Positions 36,182 through 45,197 of a DNA stretch of 64,000 nucleotides are shown piece by piece. The position numbers and the translations under genes are program-made. Numbering within the stretch: the stretch's first letter is position 1; every line of letters begins with the position of its first letter. This DNA comes from Agromyces fucosus (GTDB taxonomy: Bacteria; Actinomycetota; Actinomycetes; Actinomycetales; Microbacteriaceae), in the NCBI RefSeq assembly GCF_004134865.1, contig NZ_SDPO01000001.1, forward strand, positions 682,001-746,000. Direction: 5' to 3'. The notes beneath the pieces were generated by a model. It searched no databases, was not told the DNA's origin, and saw only the letters and a list, made by a program, of their open reading frames with translations.

Positions 36182-36215
36182 GGGATCACCAGGGCAGCGG
36201 GATCACCAGGGCAGC
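36182..36215. repeat. 17-bp tandem duplication at the moeA stop
   Basis: GGGATCACCAGGGCAGC is present twice in succession (36182-36198, 36199-36215). The moeA stop lies in the second copy; the first copy is the untranslated remainder. The repeat fills the gap between the convergent stops. Confidence 0.9.
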
Positions 36216-37363
36216 GGGAGGACGCAGGCGGGTTCGCCGTCGGCGACCGGTGAGACCAGCAGCCCGTCGGCGCCGGCGAGCCCTCGGAGCATCGCCGACC
36301 CCGCCCAGGGACTCACCATCGCGCGCCCGGCTCGCCAGCTGAACGGCGCGAGGCGGCGCTGCAGCCCGGTGGCGGGGAGGTCGTGGGCCGCCACCTCGTC
36401 GAGTGCGGTGATCGGCCGGCACGATGCACCGTCGAGCCACGGCGGGAAGAAGCTGAGGAGGCAGGTGAAGGCGGCGAGCGGATTGCCCGGCAGGCCGAGC
36501 ACCGGCACCCCCGCGCTCGTGCGGGCGAACAGCACGGGGTGCCCCGGACGCATCCCGACGCCGGCGACGTCGATCGTGCCGCCCTCGGCGACGATCGCCC
36601 GACGCAGCAGGTCGCCGTGGCCGCCGGCGGTTCCCCCCGTCGTGACGAGGAGGTCGGGGCGGGCCTCGGCCAGGAGCTCGATGAACGGGTCGAGTCGGTC
36701 GGGGACGCGCCGCGTCGACGCCCGTGCGCCGAGTCGCTCGAACAACGCGGGAAGGGATGGGCCGAAGGCATCGCGCACCGCGCCGGGCGCGGGCCGGCCG
36801 GCCGCGACGAGCTCGTCGCCCGTGACGATCAGCTCGACCCGCGGGGCGGCGAGCACCTCGAGGGTGTCGTGACCTGCGGCCGCGGCGAGGGCGAGGCGCG
36901 GCGGCGTCATCCGGGCGCCGGCCGGGATGAGCGGCTCGCCGCGTCGCAGTTCCTCACCGCGGCGCCGGATGTCGCGCCCCGCGAGCGGCGTGGAAGCAGT
37001 GGGCCGGAGCCACCCGGGGGCTTCGGGAAGCAGGTCTCCGTGCTCGGCACGCAGCACCCCGACCGCGCCGGGCGGCACGGCCGCGCCGGTCGTGATGATC
37101 CGAGCGGTGCCGACCCGCATCGGCCGTGACGGCGGCGCACCCATCACGACCGTGCCGTCGAGCCGCCAGGGACCCGCGCCCGCCACCGCCCAGCCGTCCA
37201 TCGCGCTGACGTCGACCGTAGGCAGGTCGACGCGCGCATGCACGGCGTCGGCCAGCGTCCGACCGTCGGCCCGGTCGACCGGCACCGGCTCGGCAGCGAG
37301 CGGTCGGGTGCGACCGGCATGCCAGACGACGTCCCTGGCCGACTCCCAGGTCGTCGAGCTCAC
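36203..37363 (-). CDS. moeA: Molybdopterin molybdotransferase MoeA
   Basis: 386 residues from GTG 37363, overlapping the previous gene by 4 bp. Inserts molybdate into molybdopterin-AMP. Motifs: DVSAMDGWAVAGAG, the domain with TGDELVAAGRPAPGAVRDAFGPSLPALFERLG, TTGGTAGGHGDLLRRA and LPGNPLAAFTCLLSF. Supplies cofactor for the nitrate reductase. Ends in a 17-bp tandem repeat. Confidence 0.94.
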   Translation of the reverse strand: MSSTTWESARDVVWHAGRTRPLAAEPVPVDRADGRTLADAVHARVDLPTVDVSAMDGWAVAGAGPWRLDGTVVMGAPPSRPMRVGTARIITTGAAVPPGAVGVLRAEHGDLLPEAPGWLRPTASTPLAGRDIRRRGEELRRGEPLIPAGARMTPPRLALAAAAGHDTLEVLAAPRVELIVTGDELVAAGRPAPGAVRDAFGPSLPALFERLGARASTRRVPDRLDPFIELLAEARPDLLVTTGGTAGGHGDLLRRAIVAEGGTIDVAGVGMRPGHPVLFARTSAGVPVLGLPGNPLAAFTCLLSFFPPWLDGASCRPITALDEVAAHDLPATGLQRRLAPFSWRAGRAMVSPWAGSAMLRGLAGADGLLVSPVADGEPACVLPLPW

Positions 37364-37596
37364 GGTGCGTCCTCGCCGAGTCGGCGTTCGACGGCGGCGA
37401 CGACGACGTCGAGCGGGATGCCACGTGCCGAGGCGTATCCCGCCAGATAAGTCGTCAGCGGCGCGGCCGGACGGGCCACGCCATGTGCGGCGATGCGTGC
37501 GAGGTCGAGCACCGCCGCGACGTCGGGCGCGATGTCGAGGCCGAGTTCGGCGACGAGCTCGCGAGACCAGCTCTCGACGTCACGCGACGCGGACAC
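37360..37596 (-). CDS. Small DUF6457-like protein
   Basis: 78 residues from GTG 37596 (VSASRDVESWSRELVAELGLDIAPDVAAVLDLARIAAHGVARPAAPLTTYLAGYA), all helical, no cysteines. It overlaps mobA by 17 bp and moeA by 4 bp. Proteins like this sit next to, or are fused to, molybdenum cofactor guanylyltransferases in Actinobacteria; probably an accessory factor, function not established. Confidence 0.8.
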   Translation of the reverse strand: MSASRDVESWSRELVAELGLDIAPDVAAVLDLARIAAHGVARPAAPLTTYLAGYASARGIPLDVVVAAVERRLGEDAP

Positions 37597-38257
37597 GGCG
37601 CACCTCCCCCATCGGCAGCACGACGCCGTGCCGTGCGGCGTCGGCTGGAGTGTCGACGTCGGCGCACCAGCTGCTGCGGAGCGCGACTCCGCGAAGTTGC
37701 ATGCGCGCGAGCACCGCGCCCATCGACGCACCCTTGCCGCCGGCCGGCGACGCGCTTCGCGTCGCCGCGAGCACCTCGGCGACGGCGCCGCGAAGCGCCG
37801 CCGTGCGGTAGACCGCGAGCAGTGGCTGCGAGAACCCATCGGGGTCGACCCCGACCACGCCGTCGATCGCGTGGACGGCCCGGCCGAGCAGGTGGGCCAC
37901 GGCAGGTGCCGCCCCCACCAGATCGCCCGCGAGCACCACCGTGAAGCGCTGCGGACGGTCGGCGAGCCCCTCGAGTCCCGCCGCAATGGCCGCGACCGGG
38001 CCACTCCAGGGCGGATCCTCGGCGGCGACGCGGATGCGCCGCTCCGCGAGCACCCACCGGGGCGCCGGCGCACTCGAGACGTAGGCGATCGCACGAGCGC
38101 CGCCGACCGCGGCGACAGCGCGCGCGGCGAGACTCGTGCCGTCGATCGTGAGCGCCGTCTTGTCGATGCCGCCGAACCGAGAGGCGCGGCCGCCGGCCAG
38201 CACGATCGCGTCGTACGCGGCGATGGTGGGCGCCGCGGCCGGCGCCGCCGCCGTCAT
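37580..38257 (-). CDS. mobA: Molybdenum cofactor guanylyltransferase-like NTP transferase
   Basis: 225 residues. N-terminal nucleotide-binding motif AIVLAGGRASRFGGIDKTAL, then EDPPWSGPVAAIAAGLEGL and the metal-binding region FTVVLAGDLVGAAP, where the canonical D-x-P is changed to D-L-V. This makes substrate choice less certain, but neighbours (moeA, a Mo enzyme) support cofactor maturation. ATGA overlap with the chelatase gene. Confidence 0.85.
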   Translation of the reverse strand: MTAAAPAAAPTIAAYDAIVLAGGRASRFGGIDKTALTIDGTSLAARAVAAVGGARAIAYVSSAPAPRWVLAERRIRVAAEDPPWSGPVAAIAAGLEGLADRPQRFTVVLAGDLVGAAPAVAHLLGRAVHAIDGVVGVDPDGFSQPLLAVYRTAALRGAVAEVLAATRSASPAGGKGASMGAVLARMQLRGVALRSSWCADVDTPADAARHGVVLPMGEVRRVRVA

Positions 38258-39033
38258 GCCCGTTCCAGTCGGGGCGCACCGACGTCGGCGTACCGATCGA
38301 GCACGAGTTCCACCAGCTGGCGGGGCGCCACCTCGTCGGGAAGCAACAGGGGCGCCGCGATCGCGTCGGCTCCTGCAGACGCGGCGGTGTCATAGAAGGT
38401 GCCGGGTGCCAGCAGGTAGCTGCCGACGATCACGCGCACCCCCGGGTGCACCTCGCGGATCATCTCGATGGCGTCGTGCAAGCGCGGGATCGCCGCGGCG
38501 ATGAACCCGACGGTCACCGAACGGCCGAGGTGGTGCCCGAGCCTGCGCGCGGTCTCGAAGCACTCGCGCACCGCGCGTGGATCGTTGGAACCGGCCGCGG
38601 CGAGCACCACGGCGTCGGTGTCGGCGAGCCGGAGCCGGCCCAGCCGCTCGGCGAGCACCTCGACGATCCGATCGTCGGGGCCGAGTTCGTCCGCGAGCCG
38701 CGAGCCGGTGGGTGCGTCGACGCCCGAGCCGCGCCGGTCGAGTCCGAGCGAGAGCCCGGTGCGCACGTGGAAGCCCGCCGAGAGCACGAGCGGCACGATG
38801 ACCGCCCCGGCGTCGTCGTCAGGGCCGAGGGCGGCCGCGACATCCGACCGGCTGGCGTCGACGAAACTGATGGAGACGTCGAGATCGGGACGCGCGGAGG
38901 CGACGCCGTCGACGAGCCGGATCACTGCCTCGCGATTCGCGCTCGACGGCGCCCCATGCGTGACCGCGACGAGCCGGAGCGGAGGGGCCTCGACATGCTC
39001 GGCCGCGGCACCGATGACTCTGGACCCGACCAT
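38254..39033 (-). CDS. sirB: Sirohydrochlorin chelatase (CbiX/SirB family)
   Basis: 259 residues, the two-lobed long form. First lobe LRLVAVTHGAPSSANREAVIRLVDGV with the catalytic His; second lobe AVVLAAAGSNDPRAV and VTVGFIAAAIPRLHDAIEMI. Inserts iron into sirohydrochlorin to make siroheme for NirB. First gene of the minus-strand sirB-mobA-DUF6457-moeA operon; its promoter carries the same box pattern as the nitrate genes. Confidence 0.88.
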   Translation of the reverse strand: MVGSRVIGAAAEHVEAPPLRLVAVTHGAPSSANREAVIRLVDGVASARPDLDVSISFVDASRSDVAAALGPDDDAGAVIVPLVLSAGFHVRTGLSLGLDRRGSGVDAPTGSRLADELGPDDRIVEVLAERLGRLRLADTDAVVLAAAGSNDPRAVRECFETARRLGHHLGRSVTVGFIAAAIPRLHDAIEMIREVHPGVRVIVGSYLLAPGTFYDTAASAGADAIAAPLLLPDEVAPRQLVELVLDRYADVGAPRLERA

Positions 39034-39080
39034 GTGCTGACCCGCGCTCTCCGGCGGAACCCGTCTCAGCCGCCGATTCG

Positions 39081-39134
39081 ACGCTAGGGAGAGCGTGTTT
39101 CACGCACCGCACCCACGTGTTTCCGGCACGTGAA
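39081..39134 (-). promoter_or_regulatory. GlnR-like boxes and -10 for the sirB operon
   Basis: Minus strand: TTCAC (39130-39134), 6 bp, GAAAC (39119-39123), 6 bp, GTGCG, 6 bp, GAAAC (39097-39101), 10 bp, TAGCGT (39081-39086). Box order, phase and spacing to -10 are the same as for nirD. Confidence 0.65.
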
Positions 39135-39172
39135 GAACGGCTCACGCCGTACGCAGAAGGTACTCGGCCCCG

Positions 39173-39862
39173 CTACTCGCCGAGCAGTTCGGGGCGGACG
39201 CGGCGCGTGCGCTCGATCTGCTGCTCGTGCCGCCAGGCGGCGATCGCACCGTGGTTGCCGGAGAGCAGCACGGGCGGCACGTCGAGCCCGCGCCAGGACG
39301 CCGGCTTGGTGTAGCTCGGGTACTCGAGCAGGCCGTCTTCGTGCGACTCCTCGACGAGGCTCTCGGGGTTGCCGACGACGCCGGGCACGAGCCGGCCTGC
39401 CGCCTCGATCATCGCCATGACGGCGACCTCGCCGCCGTTCAGCACGTAGTCGCCGAGGCTGATGAGGCGCACCCGCATGCGGGTGGCGTAGTGGTCGACG
39501 ACGCGCTGGTCGATGCCCTCGTAGCGACCGCAGGCGAACACGAGGTGCTGCTCCGCAGCCAGTTCGCGGGCGATCTGCTGCGTGAACGGCTCGCCGGCGG
39601 GCGACGGCACGACGAGCAGGGCATCGGATGCCCCGTCGCCCACGATGCCGTCGATCGCCTCGCCCCACGGCTCGGGCTTCATCACCATGCCGGCGCCCCC
39701 GCCGTACGGCGTGTCGTCGACCGTGCGATGCCGGTCGTGCGTGGCATCGCGCAGGTCGTGCGCGGTCACCTCGATGAGGCCCGACTGCCGCGCCTTGCCG
39801 AGCAGCGACAGGTCGAGCACCGAGAAGAACTCGGGGAAGATCGTGACGATGTCGACGCGCAT
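39173..39862 (-). CDS. trmD: tRNA (guanine37-N1)-methyltransferase
   Basis: 229 residues from ATG 39862 ([28 protein letters not shown]); an in-frame ATG 15 codons upstream lies in the rimM-proximal gap and is less likely. Trefoil-knot SPOUT fold: [66 protein letters not shown]. In most relatives rplS follows; here the nitrate module does. Confidence 0.97.
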   Translation of the reverse strand: MRVDIVTIFPEFFSVLDLSLLGKARQSGLIEVTAHDLRDATHDRHRTVDDTPYGGGAGMVMKPEPWGEAIDGIVGDGASDALLVVPSPAGEPFTQQIARELAAEQHLVFACGRYEGIDQRVVDHYATRMRVRLISLGDYVLNGGEVAVMAMIEAAGRLVPGVVGNPESLVEESHEDGLLEYPSYTKPASWRGLDVPPVLLSGNHGAIAAWRHEQQIERTRRVRPELLGE

Positions 39863-39869
39863 CGGCGGA

Positions 39870-40505
39870 CTACTCGTCGCGATCGGCCTCGACGGGCGCC
39901 GCGGCATCCGTCGTGGCGGTCTCGACGGAGTCGGCTGCCGGCGCGGTCGGGGCCGCGGCCTCGACCTCGGGAAGCTCCTCGAAGAGGCCCGGGGGCGGCG
40001 TCACGGTGACCGTGCCGGCGGCGAGGTCGACCTCGGGCACGATGGCCGAGACGAACGGCACCATGACCTCGCCGTTGCCGGTCTTGACGACCAGCAGGTC
40101 TTGCGCCGGGAAGTGCTCGACGTGCGAGACCTCGCCCACCCGCTCGCCGTCGCGGACGACGGCGAGGCCGATGAGCTGGTGGTCGTACCAGGCGTCGTCT
40201 TCGGGCGCCTCTTCTTCGACGTGCGAGACCCAGAGGATCGCCTTCGCGAGGCCCTCGGCCTCGGTGCGATCGTCGATGCCCTCGAAGAATCCGACGGCAT
40301 GCCCGTTGTACCAGCGGAGCTCACGGAGCGTGAGGCTCTTGCCGTGCCAGGGCGAGTCGCCGGGCACCTGCAGCGAGAACTCCGCGCCCGGCACGAAACG
40401 CCGGTCGGGGTCGTCGGTGTAGAGCTCGATCTTGATCGCGCCCTTCAGGCCGTGCGCCTTCAGCAGGCGCCCGACCCGAAGCTGTGTGCCTGAAGTGTCG
40501 GCCAC
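39870..40505 (-). CDS. rimM: Ribosome maturation factor RimM
   Basis: 211 residues from GTG 40505. N-terminal RimM barrel ([29 protein letters not shown]) and PRC-barrel ([18 protein letters not shown]), then an Ala/Thr/Asp-rich tail of about 40 residues. Helps 30S maturation by binding S19. 7 bp from trmD. Confidence 0.96.
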   Translation of the reverse strand: MADTSGTQLRVGRLLKAHGLKGAIKIELYTDDPDRRFVPGAEFSLQVPGDSPWHGKSLTLRELRWYNGHAVGFFEGIDDRTEAEGLAKAILWVSHVEEEAPEDDAWYDHQLIGLAVVRDGERVGEVSHVEHFPAQDLLVVKTGNGEVMVPFVSAIVPEVDLAAGTVTVTPPPGLFEELPEVEAAAPTAPAADSVETATTDAAAPVEADRDE

Positions 40506-40506
40506 G

Positions 40507-40743
40507 TCAGTCGTCGGTGTCGACGACGTCGACGCGAACGCGGCGACCGTCGGCGAGAGCGGTGACGAGCGTGCGGAGCGCCTTCGCGGTGCGGCCTGCG
40601 CGGCCGATCACGCGACCGAGGTCCTCGGGGTTCACATGAACCTCGAGGACCTCGCCACGTGCGCTCGACGCGGAGACGACCTTCACCTCGTCAGGGTGAT
40701 CGACGATCCCCTTGACGAGGTGTTCGAGCGCGGACTGGAGCAA
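40507..40743 (-). CDS. khpA: KH-domain RNA-binding protein (KhpA)
   Basis: 78 residues from TTG 40743, GAGG 8 bp before. A single KH domain with the loop VIGRAGRTAKALRTLVTAL. Conserved between rpsP and rimM in Gram-positives; binds structured RNA together with KhpB (Jag) in other species. Confidence 0.93.
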   Translation of the reverse strand: MLQSALEHLVKGIVDHPDEVKVVSASSARGEVLEVHVNPEDLGRVIGRAGRTAKALRTLVTALADGRRVRVDVVDTDD

Positions 40744-40746
40744 GGC

Positions 40747-41154
40747 TTACGCCTCGTCCGTCGCGGTCTCGGCGGGAGCCTCTTCGACCTTGGCCGCGGG
40801 CTTCTCGGCCTTCGGCTTCAGCACCGGCTTCTTCTTCTCGTCGGCGACGAAGGCGGCCTTCGGCTCTGCGACCTGAACGGTCGAGACGGCGTTCTTGTCA
40901 CCCTTGAACTTGCCCCAGTCGCCCGTGAGCTTGAGGATCGCAGCGACCTGCTCGGTCGGCTGCGCGCCGACGGAGAGCCAGTACTGCGCACGGTCGGAGT
41001 CGACCTCGATGAACGAGGGGTTCTGGGTGGGGTGGTACTTGCCGATCTCCTCGATCACGCGACCGTCGCGCTTGGTGCGCGAGTCGGCGACGACGATGCG
41101 GTAGTACGGCGCACGGATCTTGCCGAGACGCTTGAGACGAATCTTGACAGCCAC
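40747..41154 (-). CDS. rpsP: 30S ribosomal protein S16 with C-terminal tail
   Basis: 135 residues from GTG 41154 (AGGAG 5 bp before). S16 core [31 protein letters not shown] to about residue 80, then a Lys/Ala/Glu-rich tail. First gene of rpsP-khpA-rimM-trmD. The 208 bp upstream (41155-41362) contain its promoter region; no convincing hexamers were found. Confidence 0.97.
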   Translation of the reverse strand: MAVKIRLKRLGKIRAPYYRIVVADSRTKRDGRVIEEIGKYHPTQNPSFIEVDSDRAQYWLSVGAQPTEQVAAILKLTGDWGKFKGDKNAVSTVQVAEPKAAFVADEKKKPVLKPKAEKPAAKVEEAPAETATDEA

Positions 41155-41362
41155 AATTCTCCTGAAATGTTGTGAGTTGGCGAACTGACAGCCGTGAGCG
41201 TGGGGTGCACACTCGGCGGAAGCTCAAAGGGGTTCTGCGCGCCTGATAGAGGGTCGGGCGATACAGAACTCGACTGATCATTCTTGCAGATTCCGCGCCG
41301 AAACGAGAATCGGACCGTGCCGGGCGTCCCGAAGCGGCTCGCGACCGCTGCCGATGCGTCCG

Positions 41363-42892
41363 TCAGCGAGCGGATGACGCGTCGAGCGCCGCGTGCGAGG
41401 GCTGTCCCGCTCGGGCAGCAGCCAGCCACGTCTCGAGGCCCGCCGCATCGATGGGGAGCCCGCTCGAGAGCACCTCATGCCCGGTCGACGTCACGACGAG
41501 GTCGTCCTCGATGCGCACGCCGAGCCCGCGGAGCTCGGGCGGAACCGTCTCGTCGAAGGCGTGGAAGTAGAGCCCGGGCTCGACCGTGAGGGCCATGCCC
41601 GGCTGCATCACGGCGCCCTGGTAGGCGGCATAGCTCGAGCCGGCGCAGTCGTGCACGTCGATGCCGAGGTGATGGCCGACCCCGCACACGATGTAGCGCC
41701 GGTGCTGCTGCCCGTCGGGGGCGAGCGCCTCGTCGACCGAGACCGGCAGCATCCCCCAGTCGTGGAGCCCCCGCGCGATGACCTCCATGCTCGCGGCATG
41801 GAAGTCGGACCATTGGCGGCCCGGTCCGACCGCGGCGAGACCTGCACGGTGCGAGGCCTCGACGAGGTCGTGCACGGCGCGCTGCGCCGAGGTGAACGTG
41901 CCACCAGCCGGGATCGTGCGGGTGACATCGGCTGTGAACCCCGACCGGCGCTCGACGCCGACGTCGAGGAGCAGGACCTCGGCGGGGTTGATGTCGCCGT
42001 CGGCACGCACCCAATGCAGGATCGGCGCGTGGGCGCCGGAACCGACGATCGAGGCGTAGCCCGGGCCGTTGCCGACCGTGCGGGCGTAGCGGTCGAAGGT
42101 GCCCTGCAGCCACCGCTCCCCGCCCCACTCGATGGCCGAGGAGAGCTCGCGCGCCATCGCCGCGAAGCCCTGCTCGGTCGAGGCGACGGCGGCCGCGAGT
42201 TCGGCGAGCTCCCATTCGTCCTTGATCATGCGGAGCTCGGCGAGCACGCGCCGCAGCTCGGCCGAGCGCGGGGTCGCCGCGAGCGCCGCGGCGGCCGGCC
42301 CGGCCGGGGTCGGCGCGCCCGCGACGAGGGCGTCGTCGCCCAGCACGAGCTCCTCGATGCGGCGGGTGCGCACGTCGAGCGCCTCGGCGTACTCCGCGAG
42401 GCCGGGCATCGGCCCGACCCAGAGCTCGCCCCGGAGCGGGTCGGCGTGGAAGCCGTCGTCGCCCGGCCGGAAGGGCGCCGGCAGGTACAGCGTGGCGTCG
42501 TGGCCGCCCGGGATCGAGTCGATCACGAGCACCGCGTCTTCGATGCCGCACCCGAGGAGCCAGAGGAAGTCGCTGTCGGCACGGAACTCGAAGCTCGTGT
42601 CGTTCGCCCGCACCGGCGCACGACCGGCGGAGATGGCGATCGTGCGGCCGGGCAGCGCCTCGGCGAGACGTGCCCGGTGGTGGTGCGCCGCGAGCGCCGC
42701 ACCCGACGGAATCACGGGGGTGCGCACCGGCGTGGCCCAGCCTCGCAGCATGGACTCGTTGAACCCCGGCGACTGCGCGAGCCGCGGCATCCGGGGGTCG
42801 CGCTCGTCGGGGGCGGGCATCGAGGATGCCGCGGCTCCCCCGTCGGCGGGCCGGCTCGCGGAATCGGTGTGGGTGTGGGCGTGTCCGGTCAT
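41363..42892 (-). CDS. pepP: Xaa-Pro aminopeptidase (M24B)
   Basis: 509 residues from ATG 42892 (AGGA 8 bp before); an ATG five codons upstream is possible. Cleaves the N-terminal residue from X-Pro peptides. N-terminal creatinase-like domain, then the metal site: LLLDVGVERRSGFTADVTRTI (two Asp), GVGHHLGIDVHD (His), LTVEPGLYF (Glu) and GVRIEDDLVV (Glu). It is 11 bp after the proline-iminopeptidase-like gene and ends the peptide-import operon, so it is probably devoted to imported proline-rich peptides. Confidence 0.93.
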   Translation of the reverse strand: MTGHAHTHTDSASRPADGGAAASSMPAPDERDPRMPRLAQSPGFNESMLRGWATPVRTPVIPSGAALAAHHHRARLAEALPGRTIAISAGRAPVRANDTSFEFRADSDFLWLLGCGIEDAVLVIDSIPGGHDATLYLPAPFRPGDDGFHADPLRGELWVGPMPGLAEYAEALDVRTRRIEELVLGDDALVAGAPTPAGPAAAALAATPRSAELRRVLAELRMIKDEWELAELAAAVASTEQGFAAMARELSSAIEWGGERWLQGTFDRYARTVGNGPGYASIVGSGAHAPILHWVRADGDINPAEVLLLDVGVERRSGFTADVTRTIPAGGTFTSAQRAVHDLVEASHRAGLAAVGPGRQWSDFHAASMEVIARGLHDWGMLPVSVDEALAPDGQQHRRYIVCGVGHHLGIDVHDCAGSSYAAYQGAVMQPGMALTVEPGLYFHAFDETVPPELRGLGVRIEDDLVVTSTGHEVLSSGLPIDAAGLETWLAAARAGQPSHAALDASSAR

Positions 42893-42903
42893 TCCGGGTC
42901 CTT

Positions 42904-44235
42904 TCATCGGCGCTCTCGCGTCATTCGGCGCTGTCGGGAGCGCGGGGCGTGGGCAGAGCCGGCGACGCGCCGGTCGAGCGCGTCGAACAGGCGCCCGGCG
43001 ACCTTCCCGGTGTGCAGTCCGTCGTGCTCGAACTCGTTGGTGATCCAGGCCTCGAGACCCCCGACGCGGTCGACGGTGTCGAGCGAGAACGCCGCGTCGG
43101 CGTACATGTCGTCGAGGTAGACGACCGCCTCGATCGGCACGACGTTCGCGGCGAGCCGGTCGTGGTCGTACAACTCGATGGGCCTCGCCGTCTCGGCGAG
43201 GCGTTCGACCCCAGCGCGGAACCCGCGGAGCGCCCGCATCTCGTCGAACATCCAGGGGAAGACCATCTCGCCCGTGAAGAGCAGCGGACGGGCGTCGGGC
43301 GCGAAGTCGGGATTCGCGTCTCGGGCCCGCTCGGCCGCCCAGGCGGTCGGGCCGGGGCCGTAGATGCTCTCCTGCAGGGCGATGAAGAGCGGATTGCGAT
43401 CGAAGCCCGTGAGCGCGCCCACGCTCGACAGGAACGTCTCGCTGAGCACGCTCTCGTCGGCGTCGGCGAACGCCTCGTCGAACACCCAGTGCACCCGGTC
43501 GAACCCCGGCGCCATGCCGAAGTCGAAGCCGAGGGTCTGCAGGCGCCGCACGGTCAGCCGGTCGCCGTCGGGCAGGCGCACGTCGCCGGCGTCGAGCAGG
43601 TCGGCGACCCGTGCGATGCGCGACCCGAGGTGCGGAAGTCGCTCGGCGAACCGCCGGTTCTTCGCCCGCACCCGAGGGAAGGTGCGCGCGTACACGGCGT
43701 CGGCCGACGGGTCGAGGCTCGGCAGCCCGCCGGCGATGGCCGAAGCCGCGATCGCCTCGGGCGCCACCGAGAGGTAGTGCAGCGTGAGGAACCCGCCGTA
43801 GCTCTGGCCGAGCGTCCACCACTGCACTCCCCCGTAGTGCGCGCGCCGCAGCGCCTCGAGATCGCGCACGATGGAATCGGCGCGGTGCAGCTCGAGCATC
43901 CGGGCCGATGCCTCGGCGCCGAGCCCCTCGAGCTGCCGGCCCTCGAGCGGCGTCGAGCGTCCGGTGCCCCGCTGGTCGGGCAGCACCACCCGGAACCGGG
44001 CGAGCGCCTCGGCGAGGAATCCGTCGCGCCCGAGCGGCCTCGGCGACTTGCCGCCCGGGCCGCCCTGCAGGTAGACGAGCACCGGGAGATGCTCCTCACG
44101 GCGGGCCGCGTCGACGAGCTCGCGCGCGAAGACGCGGATCGTCGGCCCGTCGGGGTCGGCCCAGTCGAGCGGCACGTCGAGCCACAGCTCGCGCGCCGCG
44201 ACATCCGGACCGATGGGGTACCAGTGCGCGCTCAT
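42904..44235 (-). CDS. Proline-iminopeptidase-like alpha/beta hydrolase (S33)
   Basis: 443 residues from ATG 44235. Oxyanion strand VLVYLQGGPGGKSPRPLG, DQRGTGRSTPLEG, nucleophile GQSYGGFLTLHY, large helical cap and late EHDGLHTGK that probably holds the catalytic His. Matches prolyl aminopeptidases, which release N-terminal proline or hydroxyproline. Overlaps the dppB-like permease stop by ATGA, so it belongs to the transporter operon. Confidence 0.9.
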   Translation of the reverse strand: MSAHWYPIGPDVAARELWLDVPLDWADPDGPTIRVFARELVDAARREEHLPVLVYLQGGPGGKSPRPLGRDGFLAEALARFRVVLPDQRGTGRSTPLEGRQLEGLGAEASARMLELHRADSIVRDLEALRRAHYGGVQWWTLGQSYGGFLTLHYLSVAPEAIAASAIAGGLPSLDPSADAVYARTFPRVRAKNRRFAERLPHLGSRIARVADLLDAGDVRLPDGDRLTVRRLQTLGFDFGMAPGFDRVHWVFDEAFADADESVLSETFLSSVGALTGFDRNPLFIALQESIYGPGPTAWAAERARDANPDFAPDARPLLFTGEMVFPWMFDEMRALRGFRAGVERLAETARPIELYDHDRLAANVVPIEAVVYLDDMYADAAFSLDTVDRVGGLEAWITNEFEHDGLHTGKVAGRLFDALDRRVAGSAHAPRSRQRRMTRERR

Positions 44236-45197
44236 CGGGCCGCCGTCCGCACCCGCGAGTCGAGCAGTGCGTAGGTCGTGTCGACCACGAGGTTGGAGAT
44301 GACGACGAAGACGCCGCCGAGGAGCACGATCGCGATCACCACGGGTCGATCCTGCATGGCGACCGCGGTCACCGCCAGGCTGCCGACACCGAGCAGGCCG
44401 AAGACCTGCTCGATCACGATGACGCCGCCGAGCATGAGCCCGATGTCGATGCCGAGCTGGGTGACGAGCGGCGGCATCGCGCTGCGGAACGCGTGCACGT
44501 ACGTCACGCGCCGCTCGTCGACGCCCTTCGCGCGAGCGGTGCGGATGTAGTCCTGCCCGAGCACCTCGAGCATCTGGCCGCGCGTGAGCCGCGCGTACAC
44601 CGCCGCGACGACGAGCGCGAGCGTGAGCCACGGCAGCAGCAGATGCCACGCCCACTCGAGCGGACTCTGCTCGAACGGCACGTAGCCGCTCGGCGGGAAG
44701 AGCGTGAAGCCGAGCTTCGTCGGAACGAAGTACAGCAGGTAGAGCGCGAGCATGCCGAGCACGAAGGTCGGGAAGCTGATGCCGACGATCGCGAACCCCT
44801 GGCCGAACCGGTCGCGTGCCGAACCCGGATGCCTCGCCGACGCGATGCCGATGGGGATGCCGATCGCGAGCCAGAACACCATGCCCCCGAAGACGAGCGA
44901 CATCGTCACCGGGATGCGGGAGACGACGAGCTCGGAGACCGGCATGCTCGAGCGGTACGAGTAGCCGAGGTCGCCCTGCAGCAGGTTGCCGACGAAGGTC
45001 GCGTACTGCTCGGTCATCGGCCGGTCGAGCCCGAGGTTCGAGCGGATCTGCGCCATGAGCTCCTCCGTCGCCTTGTCACCCGCGATGATGCGGGCCGGGT
45101 CGGACGGCGAGACGTAGAAGAGCATGAACACGAACACGCTGAGCAGGAACAGCACGAGCACGCCGAAGGCGATGCGGGAGAGGATGAATCGGGTCAT
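44232..45197 (-). CDS. Peptide ABC transporter permease (DppB/OppB type)
   Basis: 321 residues from ATG 45197. Typical first helix ILSRIAFGVLVLFLLSVFVFMLFYVSPSDPA, periplasmic region with LGLDRPMTEQYATFVGNLLQGDLGYSYRSSMPVSELV, and the EAA loop YIRTARAKGVDERRVTYVHAFRSAM. ATGA overlap with the second permease. Confidence 0.93.
   Translation of the reverse strand: MTRFILSRIAFGVLVLFLLSVFVFMLFYVSPSDPARIIAGDKATEELMAQIRSNLGLDRPMTEQYATFVGNLLQGDLGYSYRSSMPVSELVVSRIPVTMSLVFGGMVFWLAIGIPIGIASARHPGSARDRFGQGFAIVGISFPTFVLGMLALYLLYFVPTKLGFTLFPPSGYVPFEQSPLEWAWHLLLPWLTLALVVAAVYARLTRGQMLEVLGQDYIRTARAKGVDERRVTYVHAFRSAMPPLVTQLGIDIGLMLGGVIVIEQVFGLLGVGSLAVTAVAMQDRPVVIAIVLLGGVFVVISNLVVDTTYALLDSRVRTAAR

Noticed and set aside
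24383..39033. Nitrate module as an active mobile island
   Set aside because: No integrase, transposase, tRNA edge or direct repeats were found at its ends; only the synteny break supports insertion.
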